A stretch of DNA of 64,000 nt. Source: Piezodorus guildinii. Lineage: Eukaryota; Arthropoda; Insecta; Hemiptera; Pentatomidae. The position numbers and the translations under genes were made by a program. Within the stretch, counting starts at the first letter, position 1. Every line of letters starts with the position of its first letter. The DNA is taken from positions 31,631,454-31,695,453 of the forward strand of contig CM041292.1 of NCBI GenBank assembly GCA_023052935.1. The letters run 5' to 3'. The notes under the pieces are model-generated. The model did no database searches. It worked only from the letters and a program-made list of their open reading frames with translations, and had not been told where the DNA came from. Shown piece by piece: positions 21,733 through 32,263 of this stretch.

Positions 21733-22590
21733 TCACTTTATGCTATTGTGGCCAATTGGAGGATGCTGCAGTGGCTGTTCTAAATTTTAGATTTCCATCT
21801 CCATAAGCATGACAGACGCACTTTGTGTTCCTTGGCCTGCTCAATCAAACTTGCCCAGTCCTGTGGGTCTAAAGCAAGTCTTAAAGACACATTAAGATTT
21901 CTACAGAATTCTGTGACGCTGTTCCTCTACCTGCCTCGTGGCCTCCCTCCATGTGGGTGTCCCTTATATGACTCTTCGACTGTTCCATCCTCATCCATTC
22001 TGTGGACAGTGACCCAACCACTTCAGATGCTGTATTCTAACATAGTTCGACTACCTTAGATCTTTTATATGGGGTATAATTCGATATTCTTTGCAAGACG
22101 GTATATCCCATCAAATTTCAAAGGACCTAGAATGCACCTCAACATCTTATGTTCAAAGATATCCATCTTATCAGCTGCTGAAGATTAAAGTATCCATGTC
22201 TCACATGCATATGCTGTGACTGACCTAATGGGGACCTTATGAAGTCTTCACTTGGCTGAGCGACTCACCAGGCTACTTCTCATTAGGTGACCTATGGACA
22301 AAAAAATTAATTAGCTGAGAAAATGAATTTCCTTGTTTCTTCCTCCTCCACTCATACTTCATTAAACTTTGCTCAAAGATACTTAAAATGAGCAAGACAT
22401 TAGAATGTGTAGTTTCTCATCAAGACCATAATCTTTGTCCTGCATTTTGCTTATCCAGTTTTAATTAGGATCTTTAATTAGCATTTGATATCAGTCACCA
22501 AGGAACACCACATAAAAGTATGTCAGGTTTGATCCGCCATCTTGGGCATAGTGGGCTGTCATGCTAGCCACTACAGCACAGGTGATCCCC
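21733..22590 (-). mobile_element. Old SINE family 1 copy split by a LINE insertion
   Basis: Two pieces on the - strand rebuild one SINE: the tail at 21733-21795 (ending CTAAATTTT on the + strand) and the head/body at 22437-22590 (starting TTTTGCTTATCCAG on the + strand). In intact copies these two pieces are adjacent, so 21796-22436 is inserted. The tRNA-like head spans about 22530-22590. An internal part of the body is deleted. Confidence 0.75.
21796..22436 (-). mobile_element. RTE-like LINE fragment (C-terminus of reverse transcriptase), nested in a SINE
   Basis: With frameshifts the - strand reads FKYL..FNE..VEEEETRK, then SANNFF, then RLHKVPIRSVTAYACETW, KMDIFEHKMLRCILGPLKFD, VHRMDEDGTVEESYKGHP, GGRPRGR and DPQDWASLIEQAKEHK. 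This is the C-terminal region typical of RTE-like LINEs (TYGCETW, DGI/VYR, GRPRGRP and a terminal DWxxL..A helix). The element is 5'-truncated and inactive. Confidence 0.85.
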
Positions 22591-22789
22591 AGTAACTTTG
22601 CTATTGAATAAATGCAGCTTTACCATTATGGAACAAAACGTATGCTTTGCTCAAATATTTTGTAAGTCATCTAATTTTTATTTTGTTAATATGTTTTGGA
22701 TGATATTTACAACATAAGTTCTAGCCATAGTGTGAATTTTAACAATCAGTCTCTGAGTCGTCCACGAAATAAAAATAATATATCCCTAA

Positions 22790-23069
22790 GGGATCACTTG
22801 TAGCTGGGTGGCTAGCGTAACAGCCTCCCATGCCAAAGGTCACGGGTTCAAATCCGCAGGTGGTCCTAGGATTTTTTAATGGGAGTAAAAAATCCTTAGT
22901 TACGCCGTCCTTCGGAGGGGACGTTAAAAGGTGGTCCCGAGCCTGTGCGATGTCAGGTACTCGTTAAAGATCCCTATCCTAATAAAACCTGGATAGGCAA
23001 AATTTAGGACTCCCACTGTAGCATCGTCCGATTAGCCATAGTAGCATAAAGTGACGTTAAATAAATAAA
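22790..23069 (+). mobile_element. tRNA-derived SINE family 1, full length, young
   Basis: The head starts GGGATCACTTG and carries box A-like TAGCTGGGTGGCTAGCG and box B GGGTTCAAATCC, the internal RNA polymerase III promoter of a tRNA-derived SINE. The tRNA-unrelated body follows, and the copy ends ACGTTAAATAAATAAAT. It is nearly identical to the copy at 33879. A possible imperfect duplication flanks it (ATATATCCCTA on the left, ATATGTCCGTA on the right). Confidence 0.93.
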
Positions 23070-23873
23070 TATGTCCGTATAAAATTCGGTTTTGGAACGC
23101 TAGTGATATAATATTTTTTAAGTTCTAAGTTCCACAAACTCAGTTATCCCAATTTTCCAAGATATACAAAAACTGTATTATTTCTTTGATGACCTTTTCT
23201 TATATGTTTTTGCATATTCTTGTGACGTCTGTAGTTTGTTGGCATGGATACCATTCGATCAAATATGCTATAAAAAAAAAAAAAGTAAGTCTTTGTAACT
23301 CATTTCATTCATATCTGAGTTTGTAGGTATAAGAAGTTACATTATGGTATGATTTTTAACTTAATGATTTATTTTATTTATATTGATAAGGTTAAGTAAT
23401 TTGTTTTTTCTATTCTTATTTCATATATTCCTTCTTTATTACAAGTTAACTAACAGTGGAATCACAATCCTGATGATGTGATTCGTTACGATACATAAAT
23501 TTGGTCTCCGTTGCGTTGTTAACACTGGTAACTGTTGCGTCAACAGAAAAAATAATTAAAAAAGTAAGTCTAGGTTATGTTATACATCTATCTTATGATA
23601 TAGAAATGTATTTTCCACTTGCCAATTTCACTGGTACAAACCTAACCTTATGTTTGGGCCATCTCCTCCTACTTGGGCATTTTACCTATAAATATAGAAT
23701 GAATAAACAAAGACAAATTTTTAAAAAAAATTACATATAACAGTAAATCCATCTGTTAATTACATTTAGAAACATACAAAAATGACATTTTAAACGTTTT
23801 GTTATTCAAATTTCACCAAGTCCAAATTGTCTTCGCTTTCTATTAATTTTGAATTGGCCTGAATTAACTTTAC

Positions 23874-26800
23874 ATGGAAAGGAAAAGAGTGAAGTATAAA
23901 GGTCCTGTCTTAGACTGGAATAACAAAGAAAATATAATTTCTAAAAAAACTTATATATTTTTAGCCAACCAGAGAGAAATTAACTCAGATCGCGAAGTAC
24001 AAACTTACGAAAAGGAAAATTTGCAACAGAGTTGCATCTTCGACCCTTCTTTTACTGTCGATAGTTCGACCTCCAACTCCGGAGAGTCTTCTTCTTCAAA
24101 TGAGTGGTTAAACTGTGAAGATGAAATTTATGAGGAAATGGAAAATTCAGAGTCGAACGGTGACACGGATAAACAAAAACGTGTTCTGGCAAGCAAAACT
24201 GCTTGCAGTGATGGACCTCCAGGAAGTACTAATTTATTGCCCACCTATAAAAAAATAGAGAGCAAAGATAGCATCCTTTCAAAGTACGTATCAGAAGACC
24301 TAAAACAAACAAATAAATCCCCAATAACTAGTGAAAAGACTGCTTGCCACGTTAAGAATCCGTCGGGAAAATAAGTACAATTTTATAAAAGTAGAAGCGA
24401 ACCCTATTTTGAAAGAAAAATTGTTGAAAGGAAACCCCCAAACATTACTTTCAAACATCAGCAAACTTTACATCGGTGGTTACGGCGAAGTAACTTCAAT
24501 AGCAGGTTATGTATCTGAATCAGAATCGTCTGTTCATAGCGAGGACAGCACTAAGAGAGCTATCAAATCTATTTTGAAAAGGGAACCTAGCAATCAAATT
24601 GGTGACAATCCAAAAAGAAAGTAAGATTCGATTTAAATTTAAGATCTTTTGAAGGAATAAATAACACTGTCAGTCAATTTCCTACAGACAAGAACGCAAA
24701 AGCTGTAGATACAAAATTAAACGATGAAATAAAAGCCGAAGCTAAATCCACAGAATTTAGGAGTAATTACCAATGTTCAGAGAATATTACCAAGGAAAAT
24801 ATAGTAGAAACCAATTTAGAAGTATATACAGAACAATGTCATTGTCAAAGCTATTTCACAAACAAGGAAGGTTGCCCAAAGATAGAACATGATGATAAAA
24901 TTATCAAAACGCCCATTACAATTAATCGAGAGTGCGAAAAGATTTCTTTTAATTCACTGGCTACAGATGAGTCATTGGAAGAAAGTCTCAATATGCAAAC
25001 TCTTAGATCAGGATTAACAAAGAGACAAGAAACAGAAAAGAACATTAATGATAAAATAAGCAGCCCTAAATCTAAAGAGATCAATACACCATTAAAGGAT
25101 TCAATGTCATTTACATCAATAGGCGTTCAAGCTGATCAATTAAAAACTGATTCCGAGAGTGTTACGTGTTCAATACAAACAAGCGTGTCAAGTCCATTGA
25201 GCTCAGAAGAGGGTGGACCTAGAATCGACCCCACTGAATTGAAAAAAACTCACACCGGAACCCAACCTCTCTTTACCGAAAATGAATATTCTTCGTTCAT
25301 TAAGGATTTAGTGAGTGGCTCTGGAGATAAGCTTGCTAAATTTTTGATAAGCCTTTCTTCTGAAATTTCTTCAAAATCTGGAGGCGAAAAAATTGCAAAT
25401 GCTTTGATGACTGTAGGCTTTGTTCAAGAAAAAAAGGAATCCTTCGACCTTTTTAATAAAATGCAGAAAAAATCGTTAAGTGGTAATGTTAAGATGACAG
25501 GATATAATGCCGATTTAAATAATCGTGAAAAGGATATTGAATCTGTGAAAAAAATCACTAAGTGTTCTAATAAAAAGAATGAGAGAAATTTATTAATCAA
25601 TAACAGGAAATCAATGAGTGAAATTAACATACATCAGCTAAAAGGGAAGGAACCATATTACAACAGCTACAAGGAGAAAAGATTTCATAGTTCCAGAGTG
25701 GATCAACTCTTTATTAAAAAAACAAATGATGATTGTATGTGGCATAATTTACCTAATAACAATCCTAATGCTAATAGTGAAGTTATGGGAAGACTTTACG
25801 AGATAATTAAAGAGTTGAAACAAAATGTAGATAAAATATGTCGAAAAGAAAGCACTATCCGGATAGAAAATGCCCAAATATGGCTCAAAGAAAACAAACA
25901 GTTTGAATCGTTTATGTCTGCAGGTGGGTCCAAAAATGGAATAGTTTCTGACAGGACAAAAGAAACTTACGCCCAAACTATAGAGACAATCGACGTACAT
26001 TTAGAAGACCACGTCCAAAGGCAAGCTGTAGGTAAAACAGAAATACTAATTGTATCTAATTCGAAGAATGAAGAAATAAATATCAAGGTGAATGATAAAA
26101 GCACAAAGAAACATTTTATGATAGATCCAACGGAACCGAATAAAACAAATGATGATTTGAACGAAATCGAAGAAAGAAAACGATTTTTTCAAGAAAACAA
26201 ACACATCCCATTTAATGTTGTATTCAATGACAGAACTCATTTGCCAACCCTGAAAAAAGGCAAATATGAGGTTGAAATTTTTGAAAAAATGGAAGGTCAA
26301 ACAATGCATGATACGCAATTCAAAAGTTTCATGAAGAAACTTACTGGGAATTTCAACTCAATGAAATTAAATGGCGTCAATAGTTACGAAAAATCGCCAA
26401 ATTTAGAGAAGTCTTCTTTTAGTTCCTCTAAATTGAAGGATTCGCAAAATCATAAAGAGAACAAGCCTCTACCAAACATGGTCACCAATTTCATTAACAG
26501 GCTTCTCAAATTAAAAATAAATCCACAAGATAAAAATTTAAATCGGCAATTCGTTAATTCTCAGCATTGGTCCTCCACAGACCAATTGCGTGTTTTAAAA
26601 TCTTTGCTTCCCAATGGTAACAAAGAGAAGAGCTCTAACCCAACTAACGATGTGATCACAGGATCTGAAGATATCGAGCCATTTAAACCGGGTAATATTC
26701 CTTCCAGTTGTGCCCAATGTGACAAAAAGCGAATAGAGGGGAATGATGGCGACTACTGGCCCGACGTGATTAAGACCAAGTATCCCAACGGCATGATACA

Positions 26801-27056
26801 TTTTGGTCCGTTGACAGTTATGCCTGAGCCTACCGCTGTAGGTTACGAGAAGCAATGTATGGAATTGGAAAGTTGTTCTTGTCCGAAGCATGGAGGTTGT
26901 CATCGGTATGTGTATAATAAGCACATGAAGCATATGGTGAAAGCGTCTATGTCCAGGAACATGGGCTGCAAACCTGATGGTAAACTGTCTTTAGAGGAAT
27001 TTAGCGAAACTGAGCAGGAATTTTACCATCAGTGGAGTGAAATGGGAAAAGTGTGA
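23874..27056 (+). CDS. Unrecognised large charged protein, single exon, two compensating frameshifts
   Basis: ATG 23874 follows an in-frame TAA at 23865-23867, which supports this start. The frame runs to 24371, moves by one base near the A run 24368-24371, continues in the second frame to about 24620, returns to the first frame near 24618-24621, and stays open to TGA at 27054-27056, about 1,060 codons in total. The protein begins MERKRVKYKGPVLDWNNKEN and is rich in Lys, Glu, Ser and Asn, mostly without predicted fold. Visible landmarks are SILKR...KRKVRFDLN at the second shift, which includes a KVRF motif fitting the PP1-docking consensus; a possibly folded segment FTENEYSSFIKDLVSGSG; and a Cys/His-containing C-terminus (SSCAQCDKKR, DYWPDVIKTKYPNGMIHF, CSCPKHGGCH). 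I do not recognise the family. No intron is seen, unlike the two other genes. It is either a functional fast-evolving gene with assembly errors or a young pseudogene. Confidence 0.72.
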
Positions 27057-27133
27057 ATGTTAAAGTTACTCTCTGTAATGTATATGTAGAGTGTTTGAAT
27101 GAATTGACAGTTTAGTTTTAAAAAATAACTTTT

Positions 27134-27139
27134 AATAAA
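27134..27139 (+). terminator. Poly(A) signal of the 23874-27056 gene
   Basis: AATAAA lies 78 bases after the stop codon and is followed by a T/G-rich stretch (TTGTGCTTTTATGTC), the expected layout of a cleavage and polyadenylation site. Confidence 0.6.
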
Positions 27140-27894
27140 AATTGTGCTTTTATGTCTATCCAATTGAAAACATACTGTTTGTTTTTATGTATGTCATTCA
27201 CAAATGTTGTTAATTCAGGTAATTGACTTCTTGAAAAAGAAGTTGATGGTAGTTCATTTATCGGAAGAACCAAGGGTTCTTTAAATGAAATCTTATTTAA
27301 CTTTGGACAAGTTAATGCTTGGTCTGTTGGACACCAATAATGCTCACTGAGAATATCTAAAAAGATGGATTCTTTACTGAAGCCTGTTTTTTTCCAACAA
27401 GGCGTTCATTGTATATCTTTTTTTAATATTCGGTGCCTTGAATATTCAGTCTTCTAATTACCCAAGTCGATATATTCATGTCATAACAAAAATTCATTCC
27501 GTGTTTCCATCTAAACATCTTGTATTTTTTTCCTAATGTTGTGTTCTTTATCTATCATCATGTTTCACTGACATTTCTGTACTATTCTCTACATTCTCGC
27601 TTTAAAAAATAAATGGACTTAGTTTGCATTTCTACGTTGCGAATCGGTGAGTTTTCGCATAGTTCAGTACTTTGTGTCTACCTTGGGTTTTAAAGATAGA
27701 GCATCACATTCAGAGCTTGATAACCACTTAGAAATAATTTTATAAATTTTCTAATTATTCCTTAGAATCGTTAGACTAGGCTAGAATCGGATGAGAGAGA
27801 GTGGCAGAAAATATTGGATTATGAAATATGTTCGTAGTGTTTTTTACTTGTGATTTCAATATAAACTTTAGATTCTTGTAAATATTTTTAATCA
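27140..27894. other. Intergenic DNA, nothing recognised
   Basis: About 750 bp without a conserved frame or repeat that I can identify. Confidence 0.5.
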
Positions 27895-28169
27895 ATGTAT
27901 ATGACCGATATCCCGTGTCGTAGAGTGAGGGTTGTCTGCGAGCAATGATTGAATTTGGTCATCATCAACAGTTGAAGGACGGCCCGAGCGCTTTGAGTTT
28001 TTCAAGTCATAATTTCCGGTTCTGGACCGAGCAAACCACTTACGGACTGTGCTTTCTCTTTAAGGCATTATCGCCACACACACTGCAAATATTAACCGCA
28101 TATGTAGTGGATTTTCCTTTCGAAAAAAATAACAACATAAAAACGAAAATGAATTTTTTTCTCTTCCAT
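27895..28169 (-). pseudogene. mariner-family transposase fragment (N-terminal DNA-binding region)
   Basis: The - strand starts at ATG 28169 (MEEKKIHFR) and, with frameshifts, reads NICSVCGDNALK, then TVRKWFARFRTGNYDLKNSK, RSGRPSTVDDDQIQSLLADN and PHSTTRDIGHIH. This is the paired helix-turn-helix region of mariner transposases (GRPS hinge, STTRDIA second HTH). The catalytic domain and terminal inverted repeats are not seen, so it is a dead 5' fragment. Confidence 0.88.
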
Positions 28170-31100
28170 TTTGAGCAAGCAAAATACTACTTAAAAATAA
28201 AGAATCTCGGTTGAAACTGATGCATAAAAACACCATAACCAGAACTTTTTTAAGAAATTGTAAACATTATTGACCAAGAAAATATGATTTTATAAACACA
28301 GAGAGAATCAAATTGAAATATTGAAAACGCCAGTCTAAGTTCATTCTACATAATTGCTAATAAAATGTAATGTCTAGTCAGTGGCGACAATGGAGTGCAA
28401 AGGGTTAATATATATCAATACACTAAGATTATTTGTATTTTCTTAAACTCACTAGAAACTTGCTCAGAGGATACTAACCATTGCTTATCACAAATCTTCA
28501 CAATGAGCAAGTTTGAACCAAAAATTACTATCCACTCCCAGATAATAAAGCTCACTTGTTCACTACCTAGGTACCGTTATAATATAAAGATTATTATATT
28601 ATAATAATCATCTTAATTATTTATTTATTTTTTTTTTTGTAAAAATAATAAGAATAACATTCAATGATTTCCGATTAGCCATAGCAGCATAAAAGTGACG
28701 TTAAACGAATAAACACACACACATTCAATGATTTAAGAAATTTTTATGAAATGTTTAACCCAATATTTTAAACCATTTTCATGACCTCAACATGATAGCC
28801 GGACCAAAAATACTTAACATCAATCATAAATTGACTTCTGTTGATTTTCTCTAATATAATTCAATCAGATCATTTACATTTCTTATGCCCTTTTCTTCCA
28901 TAAAACACACAGCAAACAAAACTGTTGTGGATACAATTTAATTTATCTGTTATTGAGCTATTTAATAATTTATTCGGAATGGTTTCATTGAATTAAGAAA
29001 TCTTTAAAGTTCTAAATTATTCAGAAATACTGATGCACAGGTATTTTATTAAATTTTTCCTGGTTAAAACTCAGTAATTTTAAATTTTGTATGCAAAAAT
29101 AACCAAAATATGTTTGCTGGTTGGACCAAGGGCCTACATGAGCTGTCAAAATAATGTGGTTCAATGGTTTTCCAGTATTAGAGAGAAAATATGGGGATAG
29201 TCACCTTAATGAGAAGAATGTTTAGATTGGCTTTTCTATTTTTGCTGAGATCTGGAGCACAAGTTGCATATAATTGTTTTTTAGACAACTGGATTAAATC
29301 GCTTTTCAATAGATTGTCAGTAATCATATTTTTGTGAGAAAAGGGAATTGACAAATTAAAAAATGGTAATAATGAAGTAAGTATAATGATTTACATGTTT
29401 AAGATAAAACTGAAAGATACTGCAAAAACAAAACTTTGCAACAATTTACTTAGTCATTTAGTGTAAAAAAAGGTAAAATAAAGTTATATTAACACATCTA
29501 ATGGGAAAACAGTTTTATCTTTTAGTAATCAAAAAACAAAATATAATGTAAAAAGGATAAAAGGGAAACTTTAAGAAATAAATGAAATTGTATTTATTAA
29601 ACAAAATTATTCACATACATGCCATCAAAGTTTTTTGGAAGCATTGTCCTTGTAAACTGATAAATCTCGTCAACATACATAAAATAATAAATACAATGAA
29701 CGTTGACTGGAGTTTGATATTCTGTTTATGCAATTTGTTTAAAAATTGAAATGTTGGTTTAAAAATTTATCTAGTACTGAAGTGTTGGTTCATGGGCAAA
29801 ATAAGCTGATATAATATTGATTGAAAACAGTAAAGTATGAATGAAGCAATACCTACCAACAAACAAGCAAAGTCAAAATTTGGAAAGAAATATGGGAGAG
29901 GTGAAGTCTTCCTGAATGTTTAGTAGTAAATATGATAAAACAACTCTTACTATTTATGGTTTTATGTTGTAATCCTAGATCATTATTTTTTTTTTTAATA
30001 TTGGAAATAACTAAGACTAGACAAAATTCATAGTACCTTATTAAATATATAAGGAACAGAAGAAAAAAAAAATCTGTGGAAGTTTGATTTCATAGCTTAA
30101 TGTTTCATCTTGTCCTTTCATTTAATGGACAAGAATCATTTTTCTTTAGGAACATCAAACAAGTTTACCATCCACTAAATAAAAACAATAAAGAGAAATG
30201 TTGGAAGGTGATGTGAAAACTAGACCAAGTTAGGGTGGGAGGGTAAGTTATTCTGAGATACTGACAACAATCATCAATATATTGGACTTTGCAGATGACA
30301 TTGTGTGAGCTATGATATTGTGGCTTAGGTGACCTAAAAGTCACTGGCCTAGCCTGGGCTGGTTGAACATCATTTTGTGATGGGACCATAAAATGAATAT
30401 CAACCTATCCACTCCAGTAAGAATAGGTTGGTTATCTACTGCATAACCTGTTCTGTTTACCATTACAGAATCAGAAAAGACGGTAAACCCAATGAACATA
30501 AAATAAAAAAGATACTAAAACTGTTAAAAGACTTAAAACTAAGCTAGGGAACATTTTTTTCACAATCCAATAGGTAGTCATGCCATTGGGCTTCTAGATA
30601 AATGAGATCAAAATTAAAAGCCCAGCAAGGAGGAACATGTATTGAGATAAGTTCTTACAAATTTGAAAGACTGCAAGAGTTTGCCTGCTTCTGTGCTAAC
30701 ATGTCCTAGGAAATATGCAATTGGAATATGGTGATATTTTGGCTTCAAGAATCTGATCGAAGCATAATAACTAGGGAAACAAAGATTAGATTGTATAAGA
30801 TAAAGAACTTTGGTGATTATAAGTTTGGTCTGTGGCAAAGGCTGACAAAATATTAAAGCAGAATCTTGAGGGATTGTAAAGGAGGAAAATTAGGCATTAT
30901 TTATACTGTATTAAGAATTTATTAATGTTTTCAAATAATACAGATTAGGTTGGACTGAACATGAGATTTAACTCCACCTATGTGCTGATTTGACTATGGT
31001 ACATAACCTGTCTCAAGGCAGGATTATGTAGTAGGGTTGGAGATTGTTGTTACTATCCATCCTCTGGCACTGACAGTAGTGAAGCCAGGTGGCTCTGGAA

Positions 31101-32041
31101 CCTTAGGACTACTATTAAATATAAAGGTGATGACAAACTGTTTACTTCCTAAAGAGGTCGATTGGATCTGGAGTCTTCCCTGACACATTTCAATCATTTA
31201 ATAAAAATGAACAACAACTGCTAGGAGAAGGACTATCAAACATCTTTCATCTATTTTGATCCATAGCAAAATAGATAATTAATATTATTAACGCAAAGGA
31301 AATTCTGACTAAGCAGCAGTTTTTGCACATCTCTAATTAAGTATGTAATTAAGGAAAAGTGATCATAAGAGATTACTGGAGGATAGGACTGTATAGAACA
31401 GAAAAGGTAGGGTATACCCAGAATGAAATGGGAGGACAGTGACAGCATAACCGTAAAAGAGGAGCAAGAGTATGTAGAGAGGCAGAACAACAGAGCATTA
31501 CATATGAAATTATAGAAAACACTCACAGATTTTCCATTTAAAGAATATACTAAATGATTCAAACTAGCCATTCCTAATGGACAACATCTTTTTTGAGGGT
31601 ATTAATTATTTATATTTAAGAAATGTTATAAAAACATTTTACTTAAGAACTAACTACAACCTAATAAGCAATAATTAACAAGCTCAATATCGCTAAGTTA
31701 AAAAAAAAAATTAAATAGGAAGAAAATTTTATGTACAAAAACTACACACTTGCAAACACGTAAAAATGGCTTAACATTAATTACAATAATCTCACAGGAT
31801 ACATTAATATTAATGTGACTACTTTAAAGCTAATGGGTACTAACATCGAGGAAAAGTCTTTGATTGTAACAATCATCACGAGTCTTAAATCGATATTATT
31901 AAAAAAAAAACATGAAAGACAATTGACTAAGGTTCATGATCATACTTAAAACTAAAACGAGCCTTGGGAATAACATAAAAAACATATCGGAACCTCAAAA
32001 TAAATAAAAAACTTTGATAGTCAAAACTGGACTGGTTAAGG
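28170..32041. other. Intergenic DNA with a SINE stub, otherwise unrecognised
   Basis: Apart from the 50-bp SINE at 28671 I see no gene. The part from about 29890 to 31560 is less AT-rich than its flanks and could be a very old retroelement, but no frame is good enough to classify it. Confidence 0.4.
28657..28734 (+). mobile_element. Extremely 5'-truncated SINE family 1 (50 bp) with 14-bp target-site duplication
   Basis: Bases 28671-28720 match only the SINE tail (CCGATTAGCCATAGCAGCAT through ACGTTAAACGAATAAA) and end in a short CA-rich run. The exact 14-bp direct repeat ACATTCAATGATTT flanks it at 28657-28670 and 28721-28734. Confidence 0.92.
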
Positions 32042-32263
32042 TCAGCAATTTTTCGGAAGGATTTCTTTCCACCAGTTGGTAGGATAATGGTACTTCTGTA
32101 TTTCTATTCCTTCCCTAGGAACAGGAACAATGTAACCTCCGAATTCCTTCAGAGGCAGGGGAGGGGTAGCCAGTCGTGGTGGAAAGCAGTTGAGAGATGG
32201 TAACGATTCGCAATCAGGTGGGAGTACTCTCCTTTTCCATCCAACGCGCCGCAACATGTTTAT
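32042..32263 (-). CDS. LicD-like gene, last exon
   Basis: The acceptor CCAACAG is at 32270-32264. The exon reads INMLRRVGWKRRVLPPDC, LNCFPPRLATPPLPL, FGGYIVPVPREGIEIQKYHY and TNWWKEILPKNC, then a stop at 32044-32042. The KYHYP..WW ending is conserved in animal LicD-like proteins. Confidence 0.9.
   Translation of the reverse strand: MNMLRRVGWKRRVLPPDCESLPSLNCFPPRLATPPLPLKEFGGYIVPVPREGIEIQKYHYPTNWWKEILPKNC

Noticed and set aside
21733..21800. SINE tail interpreted as the 3' UTR of the RTE-like LINE (shared SINE/LINE tail)
   Set aside because: The missing SINE half resumes at 22437 exactly where the tail piece stops, so nesting explains it better; the other RTE-like ends in the window carry (TTA)n instead.
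26046..26933. Antisense frames within the large + strand gene
   Set aside because: They are shadows of a long, well-supported + strand frame.
30230..30310. Possible reverse transcriptase box (reads ILDFADDIV)
   Set aside because: No supporting conserved residues upstream or downstream in any frame; a single short match is not enough.
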